NCBI GenBank assembly: GCA_963691705.1
Contig: OY829537.1
Coordinates: forward strand, 78,079,352 to 78,143,351
Direction of reading: 5' to 3'
Source: Viola odorata
Lineage: Eukaryota > Streptophyta > Magnoliopsida > Malpighiales > Violaceae
DNA length: 64,000 nt
Shown here: piece by piece, positions 45,700 through 57,014 of the stretch
Numbering within the stretch: position 1 is the stretch's first letter
Layout of the letters: each line of letters begins with the position of its first letter
Program-made: the position numbers and the translations under genes
Notes under the pieces: generated by a model
Database searches by the model: none
Told to the model about the DNA's origin: nothing
What the model saw: only the letters and a program-made list of their open reading frames with translations

Positions 45700-48600
45700 T
45701 GATCGCTAGTCGGGAGCGTAAAAAATAGTTATAAATTACAACTTAAAACCATCCACAAGGGACTTGTAGATAGTGCTAAGAGAATCGTCCGCAAAGACTC
45801 TGTTGGTGAGATGTGGATTCCTTTGAAGAACTGTTGGATTGACTTCCTCGTCACTGAATTTGGTGATTGTTGGAAATGAAACTGCAAAAAGAAAATAAAA
45901 CTGGAAAATATGTCTTGGCCGGAGGCTTGGCCAAGACAGGGGGTCAATATTAAAAACAGTTAAATAAAATTCCCGGTAAGATCATGAGCGAGCTATGTTC
46001 TTATGATTCGATCACTGATTCAAGGGTATTCATCTCTAAATCCATAGTAGTGCTATAGAGTGGAGGTGCTCTTGTTCACTCCTGTTTCCCTCATCTTATA
46101 ATTACCTGGCGGGTGCTCCCATTCCTGGTAATTCTAGCAAAGGGACACCTTGCTAGTTAAAGGGTTTATCCGTTTGGCTGTTATCTTGAATGTTTGTTCG
46201 CTTTGTCAATGGCATAGGGGAAGACAGTACATAGGCCAAGTTGCCTCCCAGTCGAGGCCCTAGGTTGTCAATCTGGTCTTGGACTATACCACTCATTTCC
46301 TACTAGCCTATCGCGAGACTAGCTGTCTACTTCACCTATCCAGTGGGTGCTCCCTCTCCTTCAAGGCTGACTGCAACTCTTCTCTACTAGAATCCAAGAA
46401 TTATCATATCTTGTCTCTAGCAACTTTGTGATTTTTAAATCAGGAAATAAAATGATTACCAGTGGAGAGATTGCTATGAATGTTTAGATCTCACAAATAC
46501 ATAAAGAACGTAGCTCCCAAACTCTTACCAGGAATGAAGGATTTAATCTAATAAAGAGATCTGTTTTATTAATTGAATAAAACTAAAACGGGGAAGAGAT
46601 GATTCTCTAAGGAGTCTTTGTAGCTTAAATAGCTTAGCTACACTCCTAGTCCTATTTAAACACAACTCCTTTAAAAGAAGATAGAAGAAGGAGATAATGA
46701 TCTCCCTAATCTAATAAAGAGATGTTGCTACCCGATTTTGGATTTTCTCTCGTCACAATTTTGCATATTTTACGTTTACCGCATTTAATAGCTCGTCTAG
46801 GTCAAATTTCTATCGATTCTTGGTCCTAGGCTAGTTTGTTTAATATTCCGAGTCATTTCATGCACTTTCATTTTTTTCGTATTTTTAACTGTCTTTACGC
46901 GAACTTCTATCGATCCCGAGTAAGTTTCTCAGGACCGTGGGTCGGATGCGTAATTTCTTTAATTGATAATTACGTGCTATTTTTCTCTTTCACGCCACCG
47001 CGTTCAGTTTTGTTCGATTTTTGTCGTAAGGACATTTATTTTGCGCACAAACGTTTTGACACTTCCGAAAGAGAAAATAAACACGTTAAATCAACTTTCA
47101 CATTTCTCCACTGTATATTAGTTTTCTTGTCTTATTTTTCTGCACGTCGTGGTTTCCTCGGCCCGGATTTATTTTCACTTTCGTACGAATTCGCTCGTAC
47201 GAAAATATCCCGTTCCTATCCAAATTTATGCATTAATGACAATTAATGCATGAAATATCCAAATTCCCTCTCCTTTCTTCCTAGCTAGCTCGCAGACTCT
47301 ACTGTGATCATCACCAAACCTCCCATCAGCAATCCTTGGCCACACAAAGCCCAAACTTGGCCTCCACTCCGGTCACTGTACACTTTCCAGCTCACCCACT
47401 TCCCACGACCATTTGCAGCCAAGCAAAGCCCAACCGACTCCAAATTTCCAACCTATAAATAGCAAGCTTCATGCAACAAAAAAAGGGGACCAATCCGGCT
47501 CTAGTCCCCCCTTTTATTTCATGCTCTCTCCCTCTGCTTTCAATTTAAATACTTGCATTTTAATCAATGAATAGCCACTGTTTTTCAAATTAAACCAACT
47601 GCTCTGTCTTAATCCAATTTTCTTGCGTTTTGATTTCAATCAACTGATGCTCTACAAAATCAAATCACTTGCTTTCAATTCAATCAATTGCTGCTCCGCT
47701 TTAATTTCAATCAATTGCCGCTTGTTTTATTTCAATCTGTTCCATTGATTTGTTTCAATTAATGGCGGCACTACCCCCATTTCAATTTAATTAATTCATT
47801 GTTCTGTTTCAATTAATTAAATTGCTTATTTCAATTAATTAACTGCTGCTTTTGATTTAATTAATTTTCTTGAGTTGGATTTAATTGCTATTTGGTTTGG
47901 AATTTGTGAGTTGCAGGTTTGGTTTTGCTGGAGTAAGAAGAAGAACAGTAGGAGAAGGAGTGAAAGGTGATGGGCTGTTTAATTTAAAGGAATGGAGTGG
48001 GCTGCCAGTGCGGGCCCAGCGTGAGGAGAGGGGCAGCTGGCTGCTGGCCCACATGGACAGAAAGGGAAAGGAAGCTGGGCCGCGCCTGGCCCAGCGTGAG
48101 GAGAAGGGAAGGGCTGCCTTGGTTTGGCCCACGAAGGAAAGGAAAGAAGGGATAGGGCCACGCTTGGCCTTTGGCCCATGCGGGAAAGAAAAGAAAAACT
48201 GGGCTGCGCCTTGCGCAAGCCCAGCTGGAGAGAAGAGAGGGCCTCCCAGCCCACACACATGGGCTGGGCTGATCTGTTTTAGGGCTGTCTTGGCCCAACT
48301 GCTGGGCCCATATATTTATTTTCGTCAAATTGATCGTTGTAATAATTATTTAAGTAATTAATTTAATTATGGTTTGTAATAATTATTTAAGTATTTATGT
48401 TAATTGTTGGTTTGTAATAATTAGTTAGTAATTAGTTAAATCGTGCATGTTTGTTTATACATATTTTATTATCAACCATCGTTGACTTCGGTTTTGAAGG
48501 GACGGATCGATCGGGGTTCGTCAAATCGGGTAAGATTAACTTAAACTCATTCATTTATTTTTCTATGCTTTGAATGAATGTTTATTTATTATGCTTTGAA

Positions 48601-49357
48601 TGAATGTTTATCAAAGAGGTCAAGACCTCGATCACCTCGTATGCATGACCACTTAGAATGCGTTAGAACCACGCCATTCGTATGCATGACATATAGAATT
48701 GTTAAAACATTAAAATCAACCCATATGCACAACGTGCTTAAGTCACTTGCGTTTAAATACCATGAAATTAATTGTTTTTTTGCTAAATGCTACGCATGAT
48801 GGCTCCAAAGGCCATGCCAACCCTATGTGCATTCATAAAAAATGTACCTTGCTAGTTTCAGCCATGATAGATCACTTAGTACTTAAGTCATGCATGGCTC
48901 GATGAAAAGGGGGGAACGTCCGCTCTAGCATAGAGACAAAACGGTAACCCCGTTCCTCTAACCCAAACGGAAATAACAAGTCCCAAATGCTAAGATGTAA
49001 CGTCACCTTAGAGGGCCCAAACTACATGTACAAAATATTTTTCTCAAAACACCTCGCATATTGGTAACCTTTTTTAAGGGATGTGACTTGGGTGCCTAAC
49101 ACCTTACCAAGTCCATAAATACGAACTCGAACCATTGTTCTTTGGTTTAGACCATTGTGCCTTAGTTTATTCATTTTATGCCATGACGCTTAGGTTCCCT
49201 AAACCTTAGAAAAATAGGGTGGCGACTTCATTGCATTATGCGAAGCATCCATTTATGCTTAGCATCCGTCCCAAACCTTAAACTCGTTTTCAATGAAAAA
49301 GGGGGTACGACAAGAGAACTGTTTTATTAATTGAATAAAACTAAAATGGGGAAGAAA
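45700..49357. mobile_element. R1 LTR copy, split by an L2 solo LTR
   Basis: It starts TGATCGCTAGTCGGGAG, matching TGATCGCGCGTCGAACAC of the solo LTR at 9629, and follows the same order of blocks to 46722. A block of about 160 bp (from TAATCTAATAAAGAGA at 46543) begins again at 46706, and the second unit holds the L2 insertion. After the insertion it resumes as ACTGTTTTATTAATTGAATA (49318) for about 40 bp. The right end is not defined. Confidence 0.6.
46723..49312 (+). mobile_element. Solo LTR, family L2 (copy D)
   Basis: The 2590-bp unit runs from TGTTGCTACCCG to GGTACGACA with the 5-bp duplication AGAGA (46718-46722 and 49313-49317). The TATA box TATAAAT is at 47454-47460, about 731 bp in. 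Repeated TTTCAATTAATT(A/G) words lie at 47520-47880 and a TGGGCC/GGCCCA-rich block at 47998-48310. Confidence 0.87.
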
Positions 49358-50537
49358 TGTGATATGATCATGGACGCATATACATTAGACATCAACGACG
49401 ACACACCAAAGAGACTTGTCACACGGAGCATGACCAAGAAGTTCACATTATGGATTAAGGAAGAGATAGGCAAGGAGACGTCTAAACACAACGACAAGAC
49501 CTTGATGATGATCACACACCATGTCGGATGCCGAGAAGTAGGAATGAAACCATCGAAAGTCCAAAATACGCATTTTGGCAACTCACCTTTTGCACCTGGC
49601 GGCATACTGCCAGAATCACCCTCACCCTAGCGGTATACCGCCCAGAACAAAGTGGGGATTCGTTCACCATACATGGACCTGGCAGCATACCGCCAGAAAT
49701 AAGTTCTACCTAGCAGCATACCGCCCAGGATGGCCAAATTTGTCAACTCTGTTGTCTCATTTTTCATATAAATAGCTAGCCCTTATCACTTCTTCTTTAG
49801 ACAATGATAAACTGAAAACTTGAGCTCTTGAAGCCTTTACTTTCTCTATAATGCGATTTACATTCCATGTTTTTAAATTCAAGCTTTTAATTCAAGTCAT
49901 TTACAATTCTCGCACTCTAAATTTCTGTCATTTACTTTCAAGCACACGGTTGGCATAGCCACCTTCGCTTTACATTCCAGCACTTCAATTCTGTACTTCA
50001 ATTCCAGTACTTACATTCTGAACTTCAATTCCAAGCATACGGTTGGCCGTGCCACCTTCGCTTTCAATCTTCTAATCTCCAATTCTATGTCCAATCTCCA
50101 ATTCTTCTCATGATCTTTTATGCTGCCTAACTCATTCATATATCCATCAATCTTGTTCATTTTCTTATCTTTTCTTGTGTTTGCAACTCTGAGCTAGATC
50201 CTCCAAGAAGTTCCAAGCTCGGTTTCTTCCATTTGGAAGCCAGAGCTTATCAAGTGGTTGCAGAGCTCTAGCCACTCTTGAGTTGCTCTTTCTATCCAGT
50301 CCAACCTGTATTCATCTTCGAATCTATCTGATATACATATGTTTCCTTGCCTAGAAAAATCTAAAATTTTGTGTCAACAAACTTCCATCTATGTGTAACA
50401 TGTTTTGTTCTTAATATTCCTGAGATTCGGAATAAATATTGGAATAATAATTCAAAAACTAAAATCATGCAGGTTTATCCGAGAATGTCAAAACTTGGTG
50501 TTCATATTGAGTCTTCTTGTTCAGCCTTTAGGGAAGA
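49358..50537 (+). mobile_element. Unresolved retroelement end with an LTR-like region
   Basis: The first part (to about 49520) encodes KRLVTRSMTKKF, similar to the basic tail of some plant Ty3/gypsy polyproteins. The sequence then looks like an LTR: a palindrome array (49561-49727), a TATA box (TATAAAT, 49767-49773), and a long T/C-rich transcribed part reaching about 50377 (TGTGTCAACA). Its exact ends, orientation within an element and relation to the gypsy element downstream are not resolved. Confidence 0.4.
49561..49727. repeat. Array of five short palindromes
   Basis: CCAAAATACGCATTTTGG (49561-49578) is followed by four units of the form GGCGG(C/T)ATAC(C/T)GCC, near 49598, 49629, 49680 and 49712. 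They lie 40-200 bp before a TATA box. Confidence 0.8.
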
Positions 50538-50677
50538 TGAGTGATAACAATCGAGATAGTCCTAACGGTCCTACTGCACAAACGGTTCTTATTGGAACGG
50601 ATCCCCCTGAACTCCATAAGGATATCCCTGTATTGCCTAAGGATCAGCGAAGGATTCCTAGGATGGTCGACTTCAGC
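50538..50677 (+). pseudogene. Possible gag N-terminus, broken at a poly-G tract
   Basis: ATG at 50538 opens a frame reading MSDNNRDSPNGPTAQTVLIG and on to RIPRMVDFSG, then enters the poly-G tract. The style is like the polar N-terminus of plant gypsy gag proteins, but no domain is reached. It may be the start of a different element cut by the following one. Confidence 0.3.
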
Positions 50678-50706
50678 GGGGGGGGGGGGGGGGGGGGGGG
50701 GGGGGG
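50678..50706. repeat. Poly-G tract of 29 bases
   Basis: Twenty-nine consecutive G separate the partial gag-like frame from the gypsy LTR. It may mark an element junction or an assembly weakness. Confidence 0.9.
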
Positions 50707-51085
50707 CTCACACAATTCTATACGCACAGCGTCATCCCATCCTAGGGACCCACAAGGTTGTCGCTCCCAGCAGCCCCATCAGACATCGCCCGTGATGTCA
50801 TCCACTGATATCGCCTGTGACGTCATCATCAAACGGCGCCCTCTTTGATATCGCCAGGTATCGTTGTCCAGATCTATAAATACCCCACCATTTTTCACAA
50901 TCAGGGTAAGGTCAAGCTCACCTAGAGAAACCTCTACTACTCTTAAAACCCGAACTAACTTAAGCATCGGAGTGTCTACGCCAGAGCTCCCCCTCCGGCG
51001 CCTTGTAGGTACACTCGCCACCATTCACCACCGTTCCGATCGCACACGACGCAGAATCTCACAAGATTGACATTGAATCTTATCA
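50707..51085 (+). repeat. 5' LTR (3' part) of the gypsy element
   Basis: It ends CTTATCA just before the primer site. A TATA box (CTATAAATACCCC, from 50874) and a transcribed U5-like part (GGAGTGTCTACGCCAGAG) fit an LTR promoter. TGATATCGCC words recur upstream of the TATA box (50807-50856). The 5' end of the LTR could not be placed. Confidence 0.7.
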
Positions 51086-51087
51086 AA

Positions 51088-51106
51088 TGGTGCTTTCATT
51101 GAGAGC
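51088..51106 (+). promoter_or_regulatory. Primer binding site of the gypsy element
   Basis: TGGTGCTTTCATTGAGAGC follows the LTR end after two bases. The TGG start pairs with a tRNA CCA end; which tRNA is used was not determined. Confidence 0.7.
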
Positions 51107-51170
51107 TTTGGTATGTTAAGTGAGCGTCCTTAATAGCCAAGCTCCGTTTAGTCGGAAGATAGGAACGGTC

Positions 51171-52064
51171 ATGATCACAGGATCTGAGTCGATCCGATCA
51201 TCATCCTCTAATATACCTTTCCAAATCCGCAGGCGGCTTTTTCCCTTTGCTACTGCTGATCTCTCTATGACGACACAACCAATTATTTCAAGACCTCTGG
51301 ACCATTCGGCTGGAATTGCTGGAGGAGTGGTCTCCTCACAAACAGACATTTTGTCATCCCAGATGGCGGGATCCGACTTCTCCACTCCTCTTTCGAGAGA
51401 ATATACACTCAACTGTGAACATCCTTTTGCAATGGAAATAGCGACCCTTCGTTCTCGGCTGGAATATTTGACTGAAATGGCTGTAAGAGGCACTCCCGGT
51501 GCTTCTGGATCTGGTCACCCTCCTCGCATCATGTTTACTCTATCTATTGTCGCTGATCGACCTGTGTCACCGTTGTTTTCAGAAAACCTCCAGATGCCTT
51601 TACCTGATGGAAATCCTCTGAGTAGTGCTGGGCAGCTTGCTCAAGGAAGAGTAGAGGCTTATGTACCGCAAAGGCCGCAAGGTCTCCTCCTACAAGGAGA
51701 CAGGCAACTTGAGGGGGTTAGGAACCGGTGGGACGGACGGAGGGAAGGAGTCCACAGAAGTTTGTCTCCTGAATACAGTGACAGGTCTAGTAGCCGGAGG
51801 TATCGAAGTCGTTCGCGCAGGAGTCGCAGTCGATCTCCTAGGCGACATCTTACTCCAGAACCGCGAGATAGAGGGCGTCAAGCTGACATGTCTCCCCCGC
51901 GTCAAGCGCGTGAAATTCTTGATGATACATCGGGCCACCCATTTAGCAGTCGCATAAGGCGTCACCGAGTCAGTCGACGTGTAAAGCTTCCCACTGACAC
52001 TTATGATGGTACGAAAGATCCCATCTCACATATCAATAAAGTGAAAGATTTTGTTCAGTTTTAG
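51171..52064 (+). pseudogene. Gypsy gag, N-terminal half with an SR-rich stretch
   Basis: The frame from ATG 51171 encodes a polar N-terminus, a short helical region (MEIATLRSRLEYLTEMA), then an arginine-serine stretch (RRYRSRSRRSRSRSPRRH, about 51797-51850) like that of SR splicing factors. The start of the retrotransposon gag domain follows (LPTDTYDGTKDPISHI). It ends at TAG 52062-52064, where glutamine is expected; the frame continues beyond. Gag builds the particle that packages element RNA. GTG 51120 is in frame upstream but less likely as a start. Confidence 0.85.
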
Positions 52065-55049
52065 ACCCACAGCGATGCGGCACTATGCCAAATATTTGTT
52101 ATGACGCTATCGGGCGTTGCACGTCTCTGGTTTGAAGGTCTCCCTGGTGGATCCATTAGTAATTTCTCACAGTTAGAATCTAAATTTCGGAGCAGATTTA
52201 GCACCGCAATTCCAATCAGAAAATCTGCCGCCGCGTTATTTGACATACAGCGAATGCCTCAAGAATCCTTGAAGGATTTTCTCAGCCGCTTCGATCTGGA
52301 AATGTCCTTAACGTCGGGCGTTACTATCGATTTTGCTATAGAAGCTCTGAAAAGAAATTGCCGTTATGGGAAGCTGAAAGACGCACTTATGGTGGACCCC
52401 CCATTGACTTTAGACGCGTTGAGACTTAAAGCCCACAATTACGCGAAAATGGAAGAAGAAGAAAATAGAGATCGAACGTACAGTGTGCCGCAGAGGGCAT
52501 CTCAAATCACTGCTGCTCCTGCGAAGCCTCTACCCGATGACCATTTTATCGATGATTACGCTAGGCGGAAGGATCATATCCCCAAGACCTCTGACAGACA
52601 AAGGGGCAATTTTCTGAAGGGAAAAACCAGTGGCTCCCCCACTCGGCGGCGCGGGGATTCTTATAAAAATCGAACGTACGACCCAGATTTTCCTTCCCTC
52701 AACGTGCCAAGGGCCGAAATTTTAGCGATAGCGGAACAGGGAAACCTTCCCATCCGCTACCCCGCGCCTGCAAAACCAGGAGTGTTTTTAGGGAGAAGAG
52801 AAAATGCTTATTGTAAATTTCACAAAGCCAGAGGCCATTCCACGGAGGCGTGTAGAGACTTAAAAGCGGCGATAGAACGATTGGTTGAAGAAGGATATTT
52901 GGGAGAATTCGCCACCCAGATAAGAGAAGATGCCCGCAATAATCTCAGGAAAAGGACGGTGGATGAACGACCCGTTCCTCCTCACGACCAGCAAAAGGAT
53001 AATATTCCCAGAGGGAAAGATAGGGAAGCTCTTACAGTTGATGACGAGTATATCCCCATGATTAATATCATTGCGGGAGGAACTCCCTATATGAACGAGT
53101 CAGAGCAGCTGACGTTCCCGAAAGGAGACAAACGCGCACGAGATGACACGATGAAAAAAGGAGATGCGATAGGAATTTTAGATCGAATGGTATTGTCCTT
53201 TTCTGAAGATGAGAAAGGCGTCGTCTACCCACACAATGATGCTTTGGTAGTTATGCCCGTCATCGCTAGCCATGGAATCAGAAGAACTCTCATTGATAAT
53301 GGGAGTGCGGTGAATCTCTTTTCGCTGGAAGCCTACAACCTCATGAAACGCCCTACTAATGAGCTAACACCTAGTAAACGGCCTATAGTCGGCGTTGATG
53401 GAGTTCCAATCCCTGTTACGGGGGTGATTACCCTGCCTATATATTTCCGAGAAGACACCTATAAGCGATCAGAGAACTTGTTATTCCTTGTCGTGGATCT
53501 GAATTTGCCCTACAATGTCGTACTCGGACGACCTTTCCTTAACCGCTTTGGCGCAGTGATATCTCAGAAGCATCTAAAGATGAAGTACCCCTCCTGGGAT
53601 GGGGTGGTAACCATAAAGGGTGATCAAAAACTAGCAGCTGAATGCTATTCGCTCATGACCCAAAGAAGCTGCGATAGGTACGTGTGTATAGCGGCAGACC
53701 CCTATGAACAAAGCGATGAGAAGCGTGCCCAACCTCTGGACAAGATGGTGCCCGTTCCAGCGATCAGAATAGAGAAGGCAAGTTTCCTGATTAGTGAAAA
53801 ACTTAGCCCAGCGGAAAACCTCCAACTGGCCCGGCTACTGAACAAATGCCAAGGAGACTTCGCGTGGAAACCCGCGGATATGCCAGGAATATCGCGCGAA
53901 ATAGCCGAACATCGGCTCAATGTGGACCCAGAGGCCAGGCCAGTACAACAAAAGCAGCGCGCGTTCTCTAATGAAAAGGCGTTGGCCGTGGATAAAGAGG
54001 TAGTGAAGCTCCTCGATGCAGGATTCATTCGTGAAGTTCAATATCCCACCTGGCTAGCGAACCCCGTTCTTGTTCCTAAGCCCAATGGGGATTGGCGCAT
54101 GTGCATCGACTTTACTGATTTAAATGATGCCTGCCCTAAAGATTGTTACCCGCTTCCTCGAATAGATCAGTTGGTTGATCAGACTGCTGGAGACGCTTAT
54201 TTAAGCTCACTGGATGCCAACTCCGGATACCATCAAATTCCCATGGCCCGGGAAGATGAAGAAAAGACTGCGTTTCTCACTCCAAAGGCCGCATACTGTT
54301 ACACGGCGATGCCGTTCAGATTGAAAAATGCCGGGGCAACGTTCCAACGAATGGCCAACAAAATATTTGAAGAACAAATTGGGAGGAACGTAGAGGCGTA
54401 CGTCGATGATATATTGGTAAAAAGTACGAGTTTTCAAGATCACCTACGAGACTTAAAGGAAGTCTTTGATGTAATGAAAAGGTATCGCATGAAGCTGAAT
54501 CCCCGAAAATGCATGTTCGCATTCCAAACGGGAAAATTCTTGGGCTACGTCGTTAGCCAAAAGGGTATTCTGCCTAACCCTTTGAAGATCAAAGCGATAC
54601 AAGACATGATATCGCCCAGAACCGTCAAAGAAGTACAAAGACTCACAGGGCGAGTCATCGCCCTTGGACGATTCATTTCTAAGCAAGGAGAGAAGTGTCT
54701 CCCTTTTTTCAAAGTTATACGGAAAAAAGCTTCGTTCGGGTGGACCCCTGACTGTGAGGAAGCATTTATCGGCCTGAAAGATTATCTGTCGTCTGATTTA
54801 TTATTGACAAGGCCCGAGGCAGGCGATACCTTATATTTGTATCTTGGCGCTGCAGACGAAGTGGTCAGTGCCGTCCTTGTTCGCGACGACAACCACTCTC
54901 ATCGCCCAGTCTATTTTGTGAGCCACGTTCTTAAAGATGCGGAATTGCGGTACGCCCGAATCGAAAAGATAGCGTTCGCTCTTATACAAGCCACCCGCAA
55001 AATGAACCGATACTTTCAGTCTTATTCCGTCATCGTACTCACAGACTAG
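52065..55049 (+). pseudogene. Gypsy gag C-terminus, protease, RT and RNase H
   Basis: The same frame completes the gag domain (ARLWFEGLPGGSISNF, QESLKDFLSRF). It carries the knuckle CKFHKARGHSTEAC (52812-52853), the CX2HX4HX4C form typical of Tat/Athila elements. Protease has LIDNGSAVNLF (from about 53289). RT has WRMCIDFTDLNDACPKD, SSLDANSGYHQI, MPFRLKNAGATFQR and catalytic YVDD (54399-54410). RNase H begins with LYLYLGAADEVVSAVLV and ARIEKIAFAL. A TAG at 55047-55049 replaces the glutamine expected after LTD. All key catalytic residues except those after the stop are intact. Confidence 0.93.
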
Positions 55050-55883
55050 CCTTTAAAAAGGATCTTTCGAAAGCCTGAATTTTCCGGAAGGATGTTGATC
55101 TGGGCACTCGAATTGGAACAGTATGGATTGAGGTATCAGTCTAGACCGTCTGTAAAGGCTCAGATCCTGGCTGTTTTCATAGCGGAATGCACCTTTACAG
55201 AGGATCCTTTAGAAGGCGTACCTGAAGCGGAATGGGGCGATATGGATCTCCCATTCCCGGAAACCTATACGGATCTCTGGATCGTCCATGTAGATGGGGC
55301 TAAAAACCAAGAGCTGGCTGGAGCTGGAATCTTTATAAATGGGCCGCATGATATGCAAATACGATACGCCATCCGAATCCTACAGCTGTTATCTAATAAC
55401 GCGGCAGAGTATGAGGCGTTGCTAGCCGGGCTCAGAATTGGAAAGGAGCTTTCTTCTAAAGGAAGGCATGATACTGGAAGAACAGGAGACCTGCGTCTAA
55501 AAATCTGTGGTGATTCCAAGTTAATAATGGACCAGGTCTTGGGGCACTCTCAGGCCCGAGAACCCATTATGATTCAATATCTCGCCAAAGTGAAACGAGA
55601 ACTGTTGGAAATAAAGAAAGAGGGCATGCAAGTCAGCTTTGAGCATATTCCCCTGGAGGAAAACGCTGAAGCAGACAACCTAGCGAAATTGGCCGCAAAC
55701 CCGGAAGCGTTCATACCCAAGGACATATATTATCGTGAGCTATCGGTACCATCCTTCATGGAGGAGCAAGTGTCTTTATGTGTGGAGGAACGTGATAGCG
55801 ACTGGCGAATTCCCGTAATCAAATACTTGAAACACGAGGAACTGCCTGAGGATACCGTTGAAAAGAAGAAGGTACTGAAATAG
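55050..55883 (+). pseudogene. Gypsy RNase H end and second (archaeal-type) RNase H
   Basis: The frame continues with the end of the first RNase H (GRMLIWALELEQYGLRYQ). A second RNase H domain follows: HVDGAKN (55287), NNAAEYEALLAGLRI, GDSKLIMDQVLG and NAEADNLAKLA, giving the D-E-D-D catalytic set. A duplicated RNase H of archaeal type is a hallmark of Tat elements. The stretch ends at TAG 55881-55883 in place of glutamine. Confidence 0.92.
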
Positions 55884-57014
55884 GCAGCCCGCTGTACGTA
55901 CTATGATGGGGATTTGGTTCGAAGATGTTTCTCTCACCCTGCCGCCAAATGTATAACTGGGCAAGAGGGTCTTCACACCTTGCGCGAAATCCATGAAGGA
56001 GTGTGTGGTATGCACGTGTCAGGCGATACCCTGGCGGCACAAGTCTTCCGGTCCGGATTCTATTGGCCCACCATTCGAAGAGATTGCCACAATTATGTGC
56101 AAGCTTGCCCTAAGTGCCAGGAGTTTGCTAAAATTCCTCGGCGACCTGCCACTGAAATATCTGAAATTATCGCCCCTTGTCCTTTCGCCAAATGGGGGAT
56201 CGATATCCTAGGTCCATTCCCAAAGGCAAGGTCCCAACTGAAATTTGTGATAGTGGCGGTAGACTATTTCACTAAGTGGGCAGAGGCAGAAAAAACTTGG
56301 CGTTTCTTTAAACATCAAGTTATCATGAGATTTGGCGTACCCCGTGTCCTCGTCAGCGACAATGGGACGCAGTTCACCAGCCAATTCTTTCAAGACCAAT
56401 GCTCAGAATTCAGAATCGAGCAACGTTTTTCCTCCGTAGCTCACCCGCAAACTAATGGGCAAGCGGAAGTGACCAATCGGAGCATCCTCAGCGGTATTAA
56501 GAAAAATCTAGAAGGGTCTAAAAAGAAATGGGCTGATGAGCTACCATACGTGATGTGGGCATACCGCATGACCGTTAAGACTAGTACCGGGGAGACGCCC
56601 TTCGCGTTGGCCTTCGGAACCGAAGCCGTCACACCAGTAGAAATTGGAACCATGAGCCTACGGGTGGCCCACTTTCGTGAGGAACTAAATGAGGAAAGGT
56701 TACGAGCTAACCTGGATGCGTTACCAGAAGTCCAAGAAGAAATCCTTCTGAAAACGCAACATTATAAACGAAAGATGGCCCGATATCATAACAGGCGCAT
56801 TAAAGAGCGATTGCTGAAAGCTGGTGACCTGGTGCTCAGAGACAAGCGAGCGGCAGGACAACGAATGGGGAAACTCAGTCCGAACTGGGAAGGACCATAT
56901 CGTGTCACCCACGTTGTCGAGAAAGGAGCCTATCGTCTGGAGACACTCGATGGTACACCCCTATCCAACTCTTGGAATATCGCTCGCTTGAAGCTATATT
57001 ATGCTAGAATTTAA
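55884..57014 (+). pseudogene. Gypsy integrase
   Basis: The HHCC zinc domain is present (LREIHEGVCGMH, YVQACPKCQEF). The core shows WGIDILGPFP (first D, about 56201), VSDNGTQF (second D, about 56358) and TNGQAEVTNR (E, 56466-56468). A stretch after FTKWAEAE seems to have lost several residues compared with related integrases. The C-terminal domain ends with WEGPYRV and LSNSWNIARLKLYY before the natural stop. Integrase inserts element DNA into the chromosome; here it lies behind three stop codons. Confidence 0.93.

Noticed and set aside
47881..48361. Several frames of 93-158 residues on both strands
   Set aside because: They lie in the TGGGCC-rich block of the L2 solo LTR and overlap in every frame.
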